64,000 nt of DNA from an unicellular cyanobacterium SU2 (GCA_002110465.1 NEED01000015.1:60186-124185), one strand, 5' to 3'; positions 30,250-38,509 are shown, counted from the stretch's first letter. A program made the numbers and translations. The notes: a model not told the origin generated them from the sequence alone.

Positions 30250-30510
30250 CTAAAGAGCTACATCTGTGTGGGTTTTATATCCACATCGCCGACAGCTATG
30301 TTCTCTAACATCAAGGGTTTTCTTGCCTGTATAAAAACCACAATTAGGACATATTTGAGATGTAAAATTCTTGTCAACTTCACTGACAAAAACATCTCTT
30401 TTCCATGCTACCCATTTAAGAATGGTTACAAATTGTCCAAAAGTAGCATCAAGACAGTGTTTAGAAAACATCTCTCTTCCCCATGACCGAAAATCAATAT
30501 CCTCAATAAA
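30250..30510 (-). pseudogene. C-terminal fragment of an IS200/IS605-type TnpB
   Basis: About 87 codons remain. They include the RuvC-II region with its Glu (EDIDFRSWGREMFSKHCLDA), the zinc ribbon (CPNCGF ... CRRCGY) and the start of RuvC-III (THTDVAL), where a stop interrupts. The N-terminal half and the partner transposase are missing. Residues match the zinc-ribbon class of TnpB, unlike the intact TnpB at 35720-37228, so this is debris of a different element. It lies directly beside the 94-bp inverted-repeat element. Confidence 0.8.
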
Positions 30511-30561
30511 TTAAGATAGATAAAGATTATAGATAGCAAATCCAGTTAACATCCAAATCCT

Positions 30562-30879
30562 ATGAGTCAGCAAAATCCTCAAGACTGGGAACAACGCCTC
30601 AAAGATTTAGAAGCGGAAATCAACCAAGAATCTGAACCCTCCCCCGTGCGACCTTTTAACCCTAATGAAGATCCGAACAGTCCTTTAGCTCGTCTCAAAC
30701 AATGGTATAACAATCTTGGGACTCCCGCTAAGGTAGGGGTGGCTATTGTCGGTGTTATTGCTGCTTTATCTTTGCTTAATAGTATCTTACGGTTAGTAAC
30801 CTCTTTGATCGTGATGGGAATTTTGGGGGCTATTTTGTTTGCTTTGTATAAAGCATTATTTGAAAATAAGTCTTCTTAA
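30562..30879 (+). CDS. Small membrane-anchored cyanobacterial protein of unknown function
   Basis: 105 residues. Residues 1-45 are polar and acidic (QDWEQRLKDLEAEINQES). A linker DPNSPLARLKQWYNNLG follows, then two adjacent hydrophobic helices at about 55-75 and 78-97 (VGVAIVGVIAALSLLNSI and VTSLIVMGILGAILFALY). This topology, with a soluble N-terminus and a C-terminal hairpin in the membrane, is common in cyanobacterial conserved hypotheticals. No function is known to me. It is a single-gene unit between transposon debris and a repeat-bearing spacer. Confidence 0.75.
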   Translation: MSQQNPQDWEQRLKDLEAEINQESEPSPVRPFNPNEDPNSPLARLKQWYNNLGTPAKVGVAIVGVIAALSLLNSILRLVTSLIVMGILGAILFALYKALFENKSS

Positions 30880-31198
30880 TAACTAAACTTGTATATTTTG
30901 TAAACTGGATTAAAAGTTAGTTGATTTTTGAGTAACCAATCACTGTTTATCCTTCTATTAGCTATTAGGATAAGAGTCAAACCTTGTTAACCCTAATCAA
31001 CCTATAGTAGTCAGTAATGATTCATGAGAGCTTAAAGATACCCCCTTCAGTTCCTCCCTTAATAAGGGGGGTTGGGGGGATCTAATACTTAAACTTAATT
31101 CTCACAACTGACAACTGATTGCTATACATATTTAGTCCGCCAAGGTGAACTTCGTTTTTCTAAAATCAGGCTTTAGCCTAGTAAATAAAGGTTTAAAA
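30880..31198. other. Spacer with G/C-run inverted repeat
   Basis: AT-rich sequence containing an imperfect fold-back at 31041-31079, with a C5 run and a CCTCCCTT arm opposing AAGGGGGG and GGGGGG around TAAT. This C-run/G-run palindrome is a type often dispersed in cyanobacterial spacers. No gene is seen. Confidence 0.5.
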
Positions 31199-32671
31199 AT
31201 GAGTATTGATGTCATTATTATTGGTAGTGGAATTGGCGGCTTAACCGCAGGAGCATTACTAGCTAAATATGGGAAAAAAGTAGTAATCTTTGAAAGCCAT
31301 ACTATTGCTGGAGGGGCAGCCCATAGTTTTTCTCGCCAGGGGTTTAAATTCGATAGTGGACCTTCTTTTTATTGTGGTTTAGGAAATGATAAACCAAGTC
31401 TAAATCCTCTGAAACAAGTCTTAGATTTAGTAGAAGAATCTTTAGAGGTTGTTCCTTATGATCCCCTAGGACATTATCATTTTCCTGATGGTAAATTTCC
31501 TGTTTTTAGTGATTTACATCAATATCGTCAAGCCGTCGCTAAAATCACCCCTAAAGGAGCCAAAGAATTAGAACAATTTGAGTCAAAGATGTTGGCTCTT
31601 TATCTTTGTTTGAAAGAAATTCCTACCATTGAATTACGATCTGATTGGCAATTGATTCCTAAGTTAATTACCCGTTACTTTCCTAGTTTAGTAAAAACTT
31701 TATTTCAACTAGAAACCATTAATGGTTCCGTGGGAAATGTAATGGATAAAACTATTAAAGATCCTTGGGTACGCCGCTTAATTAATTTAGAATGTTTCCT
31801 CTTATCAGGATTAAAAGCTCATGGTACAGTTGCCCCTGAAGTTGCCTTTATGTTAGGAGAACGTACCCGTGCAGGGGTTGAATATCCCCTAGGAGGAAGT
31901 GAAGCTATTGTTAATGCTTTGGTTAGGGGGCTTAAAAAATGGGGAGGGGAATTATATTTGAATAGTCATGTTGAAAAAATTCTGGTAAAATCGGGTAAAG
32001 CAACGGGAATTAAATTAAAAAAAGGAGATATCGTTGAAGCGTCAATAGTTATTTCTAATGCCACCCTTTGGGATACATATAATCACCTTTTATCGGTTAA
32101 GGATTTACCCAATAATTATCGACAAGAAGCATTACAAACTCCTGCGGTAGAAAGCTTTATGCACCTTCACTTAGGGATTAAAGCAGAAGGATTAGAAGGG
32201 TTAACAGGACACCATGTTGTAGTTCATGATAGCAATAAAGATATTACAGAACCAGGAAATACCTGTATGATTTCTATTCCCTCTGTTTGGGATAAAAGTG
32301 TAGCCCCCGAAGGATATTATGGGATTCATGCTTACACTTTAGAACCCTATCAAGGATGGGAAAAAAATGAAGAATATCAACGTAAGAAAAAAGAGCGATC
32401 ACAACCGCTTTATCGTGCTTTAGAAAAAGTCATTCCTGATATTCGTCAACGAGTGGTTTTAGAATTAATTGGAACTCCGTTAACCCATAGTCGTTTTTTG
32501 CGTCGTTATCAAGGAACCTATGGACCAGCTATTGCAGCAGGACAAGCAATATTTCCCAGTTGTCATACTCCCATAAAAGGACTTTATCGAGTAGGAGATA
32601 GTACCCTTCCTGGCATTGGTGTTCCGGCGGTTGCAGCATCAGGAATTCTTTGTGCTAATACTCTGATTTAA
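31199..32671 (+). CDS. FAD-dependent oxidoreductase, carotenoid isomerase/desaturase-like
   Basis: A 490-residue protein. The N-terminus MSIDVIIIGSGIGGLTAGALLAKYGKKVVIFE is a classic dinucleotide-binding fold for FAD. GGAAHSFSRQGFKFDSGPSFYCG and the C-terminal RVGDSTLPGIGVPAVAASG motif match the carotene isomerase / phytoene-desaturase-related superfamily (CrtH- and RetSat-like). The frame is open to a GTG at 31145, but ATG 31199, with AAAGG just upstream, gives the normal family start. Exact substrate is not predictable from motifs; it could be prolycopene isomerase or a relative. It is far from crtP-crtB in this window. Confidence 0.85.
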   Translation: MSIDVIIIGSGIGGLTAGALLAKYGKKVVIFESHTIAGGAAHSFSRQGFKFDSGPSFYCGLGNDKPSLNPLKQVLDLVEESLEVVPYDPLGHYHFPDGKFPVFSDLHQYRQAVAKITPKGAKELEQFESKMLALYLCLKEIPTIELRSDWQLIPKLITRYFPSLVKTLFQLETINGSVGNVMDKTIKDPWVRRLINLECFLLSGLKAHGTVAPEVAFMLGERTRAGVEYPLGGSEAIVNALVRGLKKWGGELYLNSHVEKILVKSGKATGIKLKKGDIVEASIVISNATLWDTYNHLLSVKDLPNNYRQEALQTPAVESFMHLHLGIKAEGLEGLTGHHVVVHDSNKDITEPGNTCMISIPSVWDKSVAPEGYYGIHAYTLEPYQGWEKNEEYQRKKKERSQPLYRALEKVIPDIRQRVVLELIGTPLTHSRFLRRYQGTYGPAIAAGQAIFPSCHTPIKGLYRVGDSTLPGIGVPAVAASGILCANTLI

Positions 32672-32714
32672 GCAGGTAGGTTTTAGTAAACGTAAAATGA
32701 AAGTTCGTAAATAA

Positions 32715-32728
32715 GGGCTTTAGCCCTA
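32715..32728. repeat. Palindromic repeat AGGGCTTTAGCCCT
   Basis: Inverse-core copy of the palindromes at 8710 and 11416. It lies 44 bases after the oxidoreductase stop, where it may act as a terminator hairpin. Confidence 0.7.
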
Positions 32729-32840
32729 AAAAATAGATAACAAACAATTATTTATTTTTCCCACCCACTTAAAGGATTATTAATGAAGAGAAAGATAAAA
32801 GTGACAGTAACCTATCACTAAAATTTTCCCATTGACTAAC

Positions 32841-33614
32841 TTAAAGTTCTAGCCTAGGATTATCATTCCCTGGCAAAAAATTGGTCATATCTTCAAATTT
32901 ACGCAACTCCACCTGACGAATCGTTAAAACTTGTGGGTCTGCCTCCAACCATTTATCATTAAAAGAAGTTAGAATAGAAGCACAGTGATCTTGATTCAAA
33001 TTAGATATATTTTCCTTAAAATATCCTAAGGTAATGTGAGCCGTAAAATAATACTGTTGTTCAATTCCTAAGGCCATCAAATCCACATTTTGATAAATTG
33101 ATCGCCGTAACTCAACAATTTTTTCATAGGATAATTCATCACAAGGAACTAATCCGACAACCAAAGCGCGGGGAAAAACTAACAATCCCAACAATTGCCA
33201 TTTAGCTTCCTTTTTTTCTAAGTCAGCCTTTTGATAATTCTTAAAACTCTCCTTCATACAAACTTTAATCTGATTATCAAAATTGGGATTATCTTGTACG
33301 GCTTCTTTATAACTTTTATCCCAAATTAAATCAGCTAAAGTTAAATGAAAACTATCTGGAGGAACCCAAGCAACCATATCTGACTCAATCTGTTGGGATA
33401 ATTGCTGTTGTATCGTTTCCAAATCATGATAAAATTCCCCATTGAGAGAATCCTCTGTGTAAGGAGGGGTAAGGACTGAATAACCAGGAAAAGCAACAAA
33501 CTTTCCTCCCTGAAATTTAGGGGATTTTTGGATATTCTGAAGTTGGGTTTGATAAGTGTCTGGGATAGTTAATCGCGCAACTCGATTAATATAAGTTTGA
33601 TAAGTCTCGTCCAA
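32841..33614 (-). CDS. DUF1868 protein of the 2H phosphoesterase type
   Basis: A 257-residue soluble protein. Two H-x-T motifs, HLTLAD (about residue 91) and HITLGYF (about 194), form the paired catalytic histidines of the 2H phosphoesterase superfamily (RNA ligase T / 2',5' cyclic phosphodiesterase fold). The N-terminal stretch GKFVAFPGYSVLTPP and VAWVPPDSFHLTLADLIW resemble DUF1868. Likely substrate is a 2',3'-cyclic or similar phosphodiester, but none is established. It is transcribed divergently from holA, whose start lies 66 bases away. Confidence 0.82.
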   Translation of the reverse strand: MDETYQTYINRVARLTIPDTYQTQLQNIQKSPKFQGGKFVAFPGYSVLTPPYTEDSLNGEFYHDLETIQQQLSQQIESDMVAWVPPDSFHLTLADLIWDKSYKEAVQDNPNFDNQIKVCMKESFKNYQKADLEKKEAKWQLLGLLVFPRALVVGLVPCDELSYEKIVELRRSIYQNVDLMALGIEQQYYFTAHITLGYFKENISNLNQDHCASILTSFNDKWLEADPQVLTIRQVELRKFEDMTNFLPGNDNPRLEL

Positions 33615-33680
33615 TCTATTTTCCTCTAAGAATTCGACAACCCGATATTATTATTTTCTCTGATTTATCTTAAATTTTCT

Positions 33681-34679
33681 ATGCCTATTTATTTATTGTG
33701 GGGTGAAGATGACTTTGCGATCGTCCAAGTAGTCAAAAAACAGCAGGAAACTATCCTCGATCCCAACTGGCTTCAGTTTAATTACGATAAAATTGCTGGA
33801 GATCAGCCAAATGCTATGGTAGAAGCCCTAAATCAGGCGATGACTCCTGTTTTTGGTATGGGAGGAAGACTTGTCTGGGTTATGGACGCTACCATCTGTC
33901 AACAGTGTTCAGAAGAAGTCCTCTCTCAACTGCAACGAACCTTACCGGCTATCCCTGAAAATTCTCACCTATTATTAACGTCAAGCAAAAAACCTGATCG
34001 CCGACTAAAATCCACTAAACTGATAGAAAAATATGCCAAAGTTCAAGAATTTTCTCCCCTTTCTCCTTGGAAAACTGATGAATTAATTAACCAAGTTAAG
34101 CACGTTTCTCAAGAAATTGGCGTTAAACTAACGCCTAAAGCAACAGCACTATTAGCAGAGTCTGTCGGTAATAATACCCGACAATTATGGAATGAATTAG
34201 AAAAATTACGCCTTTATAATCTCGATCAAACGACTGCTTTAGATACAGATATTATTACCACTTTAGTCAATGCTAGTACCCAAACCAGTTTACAACTTGC
34301 CCAAGCTATTCGCCAGGGGAATCAGGAACAATCTTTACAATTAATTGCTGATTTAATTGCTCGTAATGAACCGGCTTTAAAAATTGTAGCAACATTAGTG
34401 GGTCAATTTCGCACTTGGACTATCGTTAAACTACAGATTGAATCGGGACAAAAAGATGATAAAATTATTGCCAAAGCTGCCGATATTGCTAACCCCAAAC
34501 GCCTTTATTTTTTGCGTAAAGAATTACAATCTTTTTCAGGAAAACAACTCTTAAAAACCTTGCCTATTTTATTAGCATTAGAATTTAGTTTAAAACGAGG
34601 GGGTGATTCGTTAGCTACATTACAAACTAAAACGATTGAATTGTGTCAGATTTTTTCTAGAACTGATAGTATTGTTTGA
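33681..34679 (+). CDS. holA: DNA polymerase III subunit delta
   Basis: A 332-residue clamp-loader subunit that opens the beta sliding clamp. The N-terminus PIYLLWGEDDFAI is the degenerate P-loop start of delta. SSKKPDRRLKSTKLIEKYA (about 110-128) and the C-terminal collar helices (ALEFSLKRGGDSLATLQTKTIEL) fit bacterial HolA. It sits downstream of a divergent DUF1868 gene. Its last 23 bases overlap the decayed hydrolase fragment on the other strand. Start at ATG 33681 is the family-typical one. Confidence 0.92.
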   Translation: MPIYLLWGEDDFAIVQVVKKQQETILDPNWLQFNYDKIAGDQPNAMVEALNQAMTPVFGMGGRLVWVMDATICQQCSEEVLSQLQRTLPAIPENSHLLLTSSKKPDRRLKSTKLIEKYAKVQEFSPLSPWKTDELINQVKHVSQEIGVKLTPKATALLAESVGNNTRQLWNELEKLRLYNLDQTTALDTDIITTLVNASTQTSLQLAQAIRQGNQEQSLQLIADLIARNEPALKIVATLVGQFRTWTIVKLQIESGQKDDKIIAKAADIANPKRLYFLRKELQSFSGKQLLKTLPILLALEFSLKRGGDSLATLQTKTIELCQIFSRTDSIV

Positions 34680-34932
34680 GGAGCAGGTTAAATCGGTAAG
34701 TCCAGGCTCGCTCATCATGTCCTCCAACTAAATCTTCATAGCTAAATAGTTCACTATTCAAAGTGTAACCATAATCCTTTTGGAGTAACTTAACCATCTC
34801 CCTACCCCACCTAGCGGCTTGATCTTCAATCAAAAAATTGTGCAACCCATCAAAACGGTTACAACCCCAATCAATCCAGATCTGTGGTCGGCTAGGATTA
34901 TCAGGACGTAGATAGATGTGAGTTCGATGAAT
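34657..34932 (-). pseudogene. C-terminal fragment of an alpha/beta-hydrolase-type esterase
   Basis: The minus frame from 34932 to a stop at 34657 reads IHRTHIYLRPDNPSRPQIW, then DWGCNRFDGLHNFLIEDQA and a tail with SYEDLVGGHDERAW. The GGHDERAW string resembles the catalytic-His region of esterase/enterochelin-hydrolase-like proteins (a His near the C-terminus). The frame is cut by a stop upstream (TAA at 34935-34933), and no N-terminal part with a nucleophile motif is present. The fragment overlaps the end of holA by 23 bases and lies beside an IS982 remnant, so it is probably decay after an insertion or deletion. Confidence 0.6.
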
Positions 34933-35050
34933 TTAAAAACTACCTCGGTTATGACCACCTCAGTTATGGCCAAGATTTGAATCAAGACCTTGCAATATTG
35001 GCAACTGTTCTTGATGTAGCAATTGCCAAAAATCCAGGTCAAATTTGTAG

Positions 35051-35571
35051 CTAAAAAACGGCAGGAGGCAAGGCTAATCTTCCTTTTTGTCCTAAATTAA
35101 GAGAAGGTTTATTAGGTAAATAAGTATAAGCAATTAGTCCAGCGAACAGATTAACTAAAAAATTCCAAATACTTCGATGTCTCGAATGTTCTATTTGGGA
35201 TGCGAGTTGGTAAAAAACAACATAGTAACATCATTGTCCAAGGCATAAGTTCCAGAAATCGATTATAGCTCACTAGATTCGGAAACGCTTTTTTCCAGTG
35301 CGGAAGAACCGGTAAAGTGTAAAATTCTTTAAAGGTTCGATAACCTGACCCGTGAAAAGCTATTACAATAGTCATAACTTCACTTAAACTCAGTCGAGAA
35401 CGACACCTTTTTTCTCCAATCGATGCTGTCAATTGAGGAACGGAAGAACAATGTTGTTTAAAACCTTGATAGAAGTCATCTACATCACAAAATATTTCGG
35501 TAAGATCGAGACGAGATTTTATATCCATAGCACCAGACCTTGAGGAATACTACTTCCAGCATAGTTCTGGT
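35051..35571 (-). mobile_element. Internally deleted IS982-family element
   Basis: The transposase starts at ATG 35528-35526 (DIKSRLDLTEIFCDVDDFYQ) and runs through [17 protein letters not shown] to FLPTR near 35200. There the middle is missing, and a different frame resumes with [20 protein letters not shown] and ends at TAG 35053-35051, which is a normal IS982 C-terminus. So the element keeps both ends of the gene but lacks about the central half, including the DDE catalytic region. Downstream of the ATG side, an inverted repeat ACCAGACCT (35532-35540) / AGTTCTGGT (35563-35571) marks the terminal region and recurs in the second copy at 51491-51530. Confidence 0.75.
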
Positions 35572-35589
35572 GTTCCCTATTGAGTGAGC

Positions 35590-35720
35590 AGCAAAACGGA
35601 ATAAAACGGTATTAATCGTAATATCTCGCTTGTCTATTAATTACCGTTGTGGTAATCTACTTTTCGGCTTGAGTGAGTTCAAGTAATAACGAATGATGGC
35701 CACTCTCCTTGAAGTCTATC
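35590..35720 (-). ncRNA. Candidate omega-RNA region downstream of tnpB
   Basis: TnpB nucleases use an RNA transcribed from the 3' end of the element. In this position I see two small hairpins: ATTACC (35640-35645) / GGTAAT (35651-35656), and CTTGA (35668-35672) / TCAAG (35679-35683). Location and folding fit, but there is no sequence proof; this is inference from IS607/IS605 biology. Confidence 0.3.
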
Positions 35721-37228
35721 TAAGCCCCTAGGGTTTCACTCTCAACCCATGCCTTTTTGTTAATTCCCTTAAGATGCCTGGGGTTAAACCAACCTTTATT
35801 AATGGCATCATCAAGTGTTAAATCCCTTTGCAACAAAAAGGATACTGTACGCTTAATCAAAACTTTCCTAACATCAACAGACTTCATAAATCTAGTGATG
35901 TTAGGGTCATCAAGTCTCGTTTCAATGTTGCGTGCAGCATTACAATCAGCCTGTAACACCTCCCCATCAAAGGTGAAGAATTGATCCCCTTTACGAGTTC
36001 CTAAAAGGACTCCAAAACGCGAATCAACCTGCGAGGTATAGGCTGCATTTACTACCGTCACTGATGACGAACGACGGTAGGAAATTTCGTCGAGTGCTTT
36101 CTGTAGTGTTCCTTTGCACCATTCGGCCAAATTACGATTAATTTGGCGAGAAATCCTTTTGTTCTTCACAACAAAACTTAAGTCTTCCGTAATAGCATAT
36201 TGATATTTATCAAAAAATTGATTAACACCAGTTCTAACCATTGTTATTAAAGTTTGTTTTTTCTTATTCTCTGAAGATTGATGACGTTTTTTAGTTAAAT
36301 TGCCTTGAAAAATATGTGGCTTATTTTTCTTAGCTGCTATTTGATATAATTTATTTCTTCCCTGGCCTCTGATATGTCTTTTCTTGACAGATTGAGTCAT
36401 CACTTTTCCAATTCTATCCCCATAAGTTATGCTATTAGAATCGGTAAAAGCTTCTGTATATCCTTTGTCTAAACCGCATTTCCCTTTTCCTGTTGACGGA
36501 CTTCGTTTAACGATTTTAGGAAAATGTAATCTGATTTTCTGGGTTACATCATCAAAAATAATTTGAAATAAACCTGTGGGAGTAATTCTTCCTACCTTAA
36601 ACAAGAGGGTGAGCTTTTCATACTTGCGACTGTTAGCCCTGAGCGTAGCCGAAGGGCTAATTAAATCACCACCAATCGTCACACTAACAACATTACGGCT
36701 AATTCTTTTAACCACTGCTCCATTACTAATGCCTACACAAATCTGGTTGTTAATGTATGTATGTCCTCGATGATAAGCTTGTCTCATCCAACGGTGAATC
36801 AGAGGATATTTCATCCATTGCTTAGTTTTAAGACTCTTAATTAGTTCTTCTCTAAAAGATGTAGACTTTATTTCTTTTCCTTGATTATCTTTTTCCGGTT
36901 TAAAGTGACGATAAATTTTTCTAACAACTATAGTTTTAGCTGCCTCTTGACAGGCATGAATATCATTAATAACTCGCTCAAATGTCTTTTGCCATTGCTT
37001 TTGAGGTAACTTATATATTGATGGTGGATTGGTTTTTTGAAAGTCTTTATAAAGCTTTTGGTGAGAAATTCCCCAACATTTGAGACTCCCGTATTTGTTC
37101 CAAATATCTGAACGCAAATGACCAGCACGCACAGCCATCTTTCTTGCCTTTTCCACATCACCACCGATACAGTAACCAATTCTAGTTACTGCATATTCAG
37201 AAGCTTTATCGATTGGCTTTCGTTTCAT
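35720..37228 (-). CDS. tnpB: TnpB RNA-guided nuclease of an IS607 element, lacking a zinc ribbon
   Basis: A 502-residue protein, longer than the usual 370-430. RuvC-I is GKCGLDKGYTEAF with its Asp. RuvC-II is YAITEDLSFVV with its Glu. RuvC-III is QADCNAARNI with its Asp. The zinc-ribbon cysteine pairs normally found between RuvC-II and RuvC-III are absent: that stretch reads YTSQVDSRFGVLLGTRKGDQ. A palindromic dispersed repeat (36633-36660) lies inside the coding frame, adding about nine residues (SPSATLRANS). It should act as a transposon-associated RNA-guided endonuclease that helps keep the element in place. It follows tnpA by 34 bases. Confidence 0.85.
   Translation of the reverse strand: MKRKPIDKASEYAVTRIGYCIGGDVEKARKMAVRAGHLRSDIWNKYGSLKCWGISHQKLYKDFQKTNPPSIYKLPQKQWQKTFERVINDIHACQEAAKTIVVRKIYRHFKPEKDNQGKEIKSTSFREELIKSLKTKQWMKYPLIHRWMRQAYHRGHTYINNQICVGISNGAVVKRISRNVVSVTIGGDLISPSATLRANSRKYEKLTLLFKVGRITPTGLFQIIFDDVTQKIRLHFPKIVKRSPSTGKGKCGLDKGYTEAFTDSNSITYGDRIGKVMTQSVKKRHIRGQGRNKLYQIAAKKNKPHIFQGNLTKKRHQSSENKKKQTLITMVRTGVNQFFDKYQYAITEDLSFVVKNKRISRQINRNLAEWCKGTLQKALDEISYRRSSSVTVVNAAYTSQVDSRFGVLLGTRKGDQFFTFDGEVLQADCNAARNIETRLDDPNITRFMKSVDVRKVLIKRTVSFLLQRDLTLDDAINKGWFNPRHLKGINKKAWVESETLGA
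36633..36660. repeat. Dispersed palindrome embedded in tnpB
   Basis: Arms TTAGCCCT (36633-36640) and AGGGCTAA (36653-36660) flank GAGCGTAGCCGA. This CCCTGAGCG...CGAAGGG type is widespread in cyanobacterial genomes. A relative occurs at 60414-60442 in a spacer. Here it sits in frame inside a gene. Confidence 0.75.
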
Positions 37229-37262
37229 AGCACTGTGCTGATTGACCTCTTTGTCTATTTTA

Positions 37263-37850
37263 CTACGCTTTCTCTGATTTGTCTATTTCTTGCTGGATCT
37301 TTTTTTCATAACTCCTCAAGAAGTAAAGCTTACTCGAAAAACAGTGCATTACTGCCATAAAATCATCCATTAATTCTTGATGCGGTGATTTATAAGTATG
37401 ATTAAGCACTTCTATTTGACACCCGTTTAAATTACAGAACCATTCCACAAAATCAAAGCCAAACCGACATAATCTGTCTTTGTGAGCTACTACTATCTTT
37501 TTTATTTCATGGGCTGCCACTTGCTCCATTAACTTCAAGAATTTTTTACGTTTGAAGTTTAATCCTGAGCCAATATCTGAAATACATTTACATTGAGGGT
37601 AATAAGAACTTACATATTCTCTTTGAGAATTGAGGTCTTCTTTCTGGGAATGAGTTGAAACCCGAACATAAAGTATGATTTCTCTAGTATCTAATGCTTC
37701 TTCTGTTAATTCTTCTAAAGATGTGAGTAAATAGCGTCTGTGACCCCCTGGGCTTTTAGTACATTTAATCTTACCTTCATCAGCCCAACGGGATAAGGTC
37801 TTTGGGTGATAGCCAAATTTTTCTTGTACTTGTTTCGGGGTTAAATACAC
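37263..37850 (-). CDS. tnpA: IS607-family serine recombinase (TnpA)
   Basis: A 195-residue transposase. The N-terminus is a MerR-like helix-turn-helix (YLTPKQVQEKFGYHPKTLSRWADEGKI). The catalytic domain begins ILYVRVSTHSQKEDLNSQ, with the active Ser in VSTHSQ. RLCRFGFDFVEWFC and SPHQELMDDFMAVMHCFSSKLY are typical of IS607 resolvases, which carry the DNA-binding domain at the N-terminus, opposite to most resolvases. It should cut and join through a Ser intermediate via a circular form. It ends 34 bases before tnpB on the same strand. All main motifs look intact. Confidence 0.9.
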   Translation of the reverse strand: MYLTPKQVQEKFGYHPKTLSRWADEGKIKCTKSPGGHRRYLLTSLEELTEEALDTREIILYVRVSTHSQKEDLNSQREYVSSYYPQCKCISDIGSGLNFKRKKFLKLMEQVAAHEIKKIVVAHKDRLCRFGFDFVEWFCNLNGCQIEVLNHTYKSPHQELMDDFMAVMHCFSSKLYFLRSYEKKIQQEIDKSEKA

Positions 37851-37914
37851 TTTGTCCGTTTAGTTACTATTTACCCCTATATGCTACGCTATATTTCTAC
37901 TTAATGGCCAGACC

Positions 37915-37940
37915 ACAAAATTTTCGTCGAACTCACGTTA
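37915..37940. repeat. 26-base sequence shared with 51545-51570
   Basis: ACAAAATT-T-TCGTCGAACTCACGTTA at this site recurs 13.6 kb away with one mismatch. It lies upstream of tnpA, so it may be the left end of the IS607 element. The second copy lies beside the decayed IS982 and could be a leftover end. Confidence 0.65.
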
Positions 37941-37959
37941 TTTTAGCTTAGACGCGCTA

Positions 37960-38062
37960 GTAGGTTCGGTTAAACGATAGTGCAACCCAACACATAACAT
38001 TAATGATAATTGGGAATGATTTTGGGTTTCGTGCCTCAACCCAACCTACGAAGGCGATCGCC
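37960..38062. repeat. MITE-like repeat, copy A
   Basis: About 103 bp. It starts GTAGGTTCGGTT and ends with AACCCAACCTAC (38038-38049) and a HIP1-containing tail (GAAGGCGATCGCCC). Its end touches the stop codon of the DUF6887 gene. The interior (GCAACCCAACACATAACAT) matches copies at 38510, 39181 and 40603. Confidence 0.85.
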
Positions 38063-38281
38063 CTATTTACCATCACCTTGAGAATTATTAGAAAAACGCG
38101 CCATAAAATCAGGATATTGATTTAAGTCATCTAATGATTTTAACGGTGGCATTTCCACCCAGTTTCCTTCACGATGTAGTTTATCAACATAAGCATAAAA
38201 AGCCTCCTGATCGTCTCGATGAGCCAGAAAATAATCATGTAATTCTTTTTGATTCATTGTTGCAAAATTAGGTTTGCTCAT
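38063..38281 (-). CDS. DUF6887-like small protein
   Basis: 72 residues starting MSKPNFATMNQKELHDYF, then HRDDQEAFYAYVDKLHR and a Pro-rich tail with DLNQYPDF. The MxKPNFxxMNxKELxxYxLxHRxDxEA pattern recurs in the gene at 40144-40350, so this is a family; I recognise it as the cyanobacterial DUF6887 type. Its ATG overlaps the stop of the DUF6888-like gene by 4 bases (ATGA), indicating coupled translation. The role is unknown. Tight pairing and variable genomic position resemble toxin-antitoxin modules, but nothing in the sequence proves that. Confidence 0.7.
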   Translation of the reverse strand: MSKPNFATMNQKELHDYFLAHRDDQEAFYAYVDKLHREGNWVEMPPLKSLDDLNQYPDFMARFSNNSQGDGK

Positions 38282-38472
38282 TGGATATACCTCCATTTTC
38301 CATTAGGATAAATTTCTATAATATTTTCATCTCCTGCCAAGAAAAATATATTACCAGTTCGTTCATCAAGACGAACAATATTAACCGGCAAGTAAAGCTT
38401 TGTGAACCAACAGCATAAAATATAACATTGAGTTTTTTGCTCTAACGTCGGGATGGCTTCTTCTCCTGTCAA
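38278..38472 (-). CDS. DUF6888-like small protein
   Basis: 64 residues: PTLEQKTQCYILCCWFTKLYLPVNIVRLDER, then NIFFLAGDENIIEIYPNGKW. The same layout (a Cys-containing helix, a YLP/YTDI strand, then FLAG/ILAG and NGxW) recurs at 40334-40534. I recognise the DUF6888 type. The only start in place is TTG at 38472; no ATG is available without cutting the conserved part, so the start is uncertain or decayed. It overlaps the DUF6887-like partner by 4 bases. Confidence 0.65.
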   Translation of the reverse strand: MTGEEAIPTLEQKTQCYILCCWFTKLYLPVNIVRLDERTGNIFFLAGDENIIEIYPNGKWRYIQ

Positions 38473-38509
38473 AATATACGCTTTTATTTTAACCTAAGAT
38501 GAATAAACG

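Larger units (their letters stand above)
30055..30561. other. Spacer downstream of the first RHS gene, without an immunity gene
   Basis: It contains an inverted-repeat element at 30141-30234 and a decayed transposase fragment at 30250-30510. No open frame that could encode an immunity protein follows the RHS gene directly. Confidence 0.6.
35580..37940 (-). mobile_element. IS607-family element with tnpA and tnpB
   Basis: Two minus-strand genes in the IS607 order: a serine recombinase (37850-37263) followed 34 bases later by TnpB (37228-35720). Outer limits are estimates. The tnpA side includes a 26-base sequence at 37915-37940 that recurs at 51545-51570. The tnpB side extends through two small hairpins at 35640-35683 to near 35580. 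It sits between an IS982 remnant and a row of small modules. Both frames are open, so it may be active. Confidence 0.7.

Noticed and set aside
31199..32671. Naming the oxidoreductase crtH
   Set aside because: Motifs place it in the isomerase/desaturase superfamily but do not separate CrtH from its paralogues.
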